The notes beneath the pieces were generated by a model, which made no database searches, was not told the DNA's origin, and saw only the letters and a program-made list of their open reading frames with translations. The position numbers and the translations under genes are program-made. DNA of 64,000 nucleotides from Leptospira selangorensis (lineage in GTDB: Bacteria > Spirochaetota > Leptospiria > Leptospirales > Leptospiraceae). The stretch covers positions 248,001-312,000 of the forward strand of contig NZ_RQES01000019.1 of assembly GCF_004769405.1 (NCBI RefSeq), given 5' to 3'. Each line of letters starts with the position of its first letter. Position 1 is the stretch's first letter. Shown piece by piece: positions 63,412 to 64,000 of the stretch.

Positions 63412-64000
63412 TTAGTATTTCAGGGATTCCTTGAGCGTGTTTACGTTCTCTTTGTAGTTCTCATTACCCAATTGGTCATTATAATCGAAAATTTTGGTAA
63501 ACAATCTGTCGAATGAATCCAAATGTTTAATGTAGAAAGTCTTTTTGAAAGAGTTACGGATAGGGTGGGTCTTAGTGTTCTCTACGTTAGCAAGAACATA
63601 TTTACCAACACCTTTTTCACTAGGAGTTTCAGGGCGACCACCTTCAGGATAACCGTTCTTTTGATAGAATAGTTCGATCTTATCGTTATGTCCTGGTTGA
63701 TCATTTGGAGCCCTGTCGATGATCTCGGAAACCGATTTATCTTCGATTAGGAAGTTGTTTTTATAAACTTTGCTTATAATTTTGCTAATTTTACGAGGAG
63801 GTTCCATTCTAGGATCGGGATCATTAGTGTTCGGTCCTTCGAAGTAGATTTCCATATATTTGGAAAGTCCACCTTGAACGATCTTACCTTGTCCTCTTTC
63901 CTCGTCCTTAATGAAATCGTAAACTTCTACGCGGATACAGTTGTTTGCTGCATCTTCTTGTGCGTTGCTATTAGCAGGCACACATTCGTCGTTGTTTGCT
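63412..64000 (-). CDS. Hypothetical protein, 5' end beyond the window
   Basis: The frame is open to the right edge, so the N-terminus is missing; a GTG at 63981 is inside the gene. About 196 residues are visible. Two early cysteines (NNDECVPAN and AANNCIRVEVYDF) could form a disulphide, which suggests an extracytoplasmic protein, perhaps a lipoprotein. The rest is charged and beta-rich. I do not recognise it. Confidence 0.6.
   Translation of the reverse strand, partial: ANNDECVPANSNAQEDAANNCIRVEVYDFIKDEERGQGKIVQGGLSKYMEIYFEGPNTNDPDPRMEPPRKISKIISKVYKNNFLIEDKSVSEIIDRAPNDQPGHNDKIELFYQKNGYPEGGRPETPSEKGVGKYVLANVENTKTHPIRNSFKKTFYIKHLDSFDRLFTKIFDYNDQLGNENYKENVNTLKESLKY

Overview
The window reads as a chromosomal segment of a Leptospira species (spirochaete). 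The grounds are two tandem short flagellins with conserved spirochaete FlaB ends, several lipoproteins with relaxed spirochaetal lipoboxes (LFQC, AINC, LNSC, LNC), a LipL46-like lipoprotein close to the flaB pair, a MetY-MetX-MetW pathway, and moderately low G+C. No rRNA, insertion sequence, prophage or CRISPR array was seen. Almost everything is core genome; the clearest accessory item is an RHH/PIN toxin-antitoxin pair.

Layout. 1-5.5 kb: the 5' part of a DinG-type helicase and a sodium symporter on the minus strand, then clpB on plus. 5.5-9 kb: a double-HTH regulator, a PpiC-like lipoprotein and two small unknown genes, all minus. 9-10.1 kb: a STAS protein and a polyprenol/diacylglycerol kinase-like membrane protein. 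10.1-15 kb: a long minus-strand operon eno, ftsB-like, clpP, unknown, YheT-like hydrolase, DUF4416, lipoprotein. 15.1-22 kb (plus): membrane protein, LpxC-like deacetylase, lipoprotein, lepA, a PLP-fold protein and an S41 protease homologue lacking its catalytic dyad. 22-25.3 kb: sdhCAB. 25.5-30.2 kb: aldo-keto reductase, DUF309, hydrolase, two small genes and the toxin-antitoxin pair. 30.2-39.8 kb (mostly minus): serA, lysS, tRNA-Leu(GAG), pgsA, tRNA-Asp(GTC, plus strand), fliG and pdhABC.

39.8-42.4 kb holds the tandem flaB genes with long, highly structured leaders. 42.5-51.2 kb: lipoproteins, an ArsR/AHSA1 pair with an unusual operator, the LipL46-like lipoprotein, a NamZ-type muramidase, DUF2797, an M48 protease lipoprotein and the DUF2157/GDYxxLxY pair. 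51.1-55.9 kb (minus): a beta-hydroxyacid dehydrogenase and a lipid-transport operon (mlaE, mlaF, mlaD) led by an aromatic-repeat protein. 55.9-64 kb: ddl, the metY-metX-metW operon, a putative outer-membrane protein, rsmE, a zinc-ribbon membrane protein and a gene cut by the right edge.

The strongest unexplained signal is in the two flaB leaders. Each has a hairpin presenting an A-N-GGA-N hexaloop, followed 23-26 nt later by a second hairpin whose loop is the Shine-Dalgarno sequence. The stems differ completely between the two leaders while the loops are kept. This is the expected architecture of a two-site CsrA-controlled flagellin mRNA. All functional statements rest on motif reading by eye; no database search was run.
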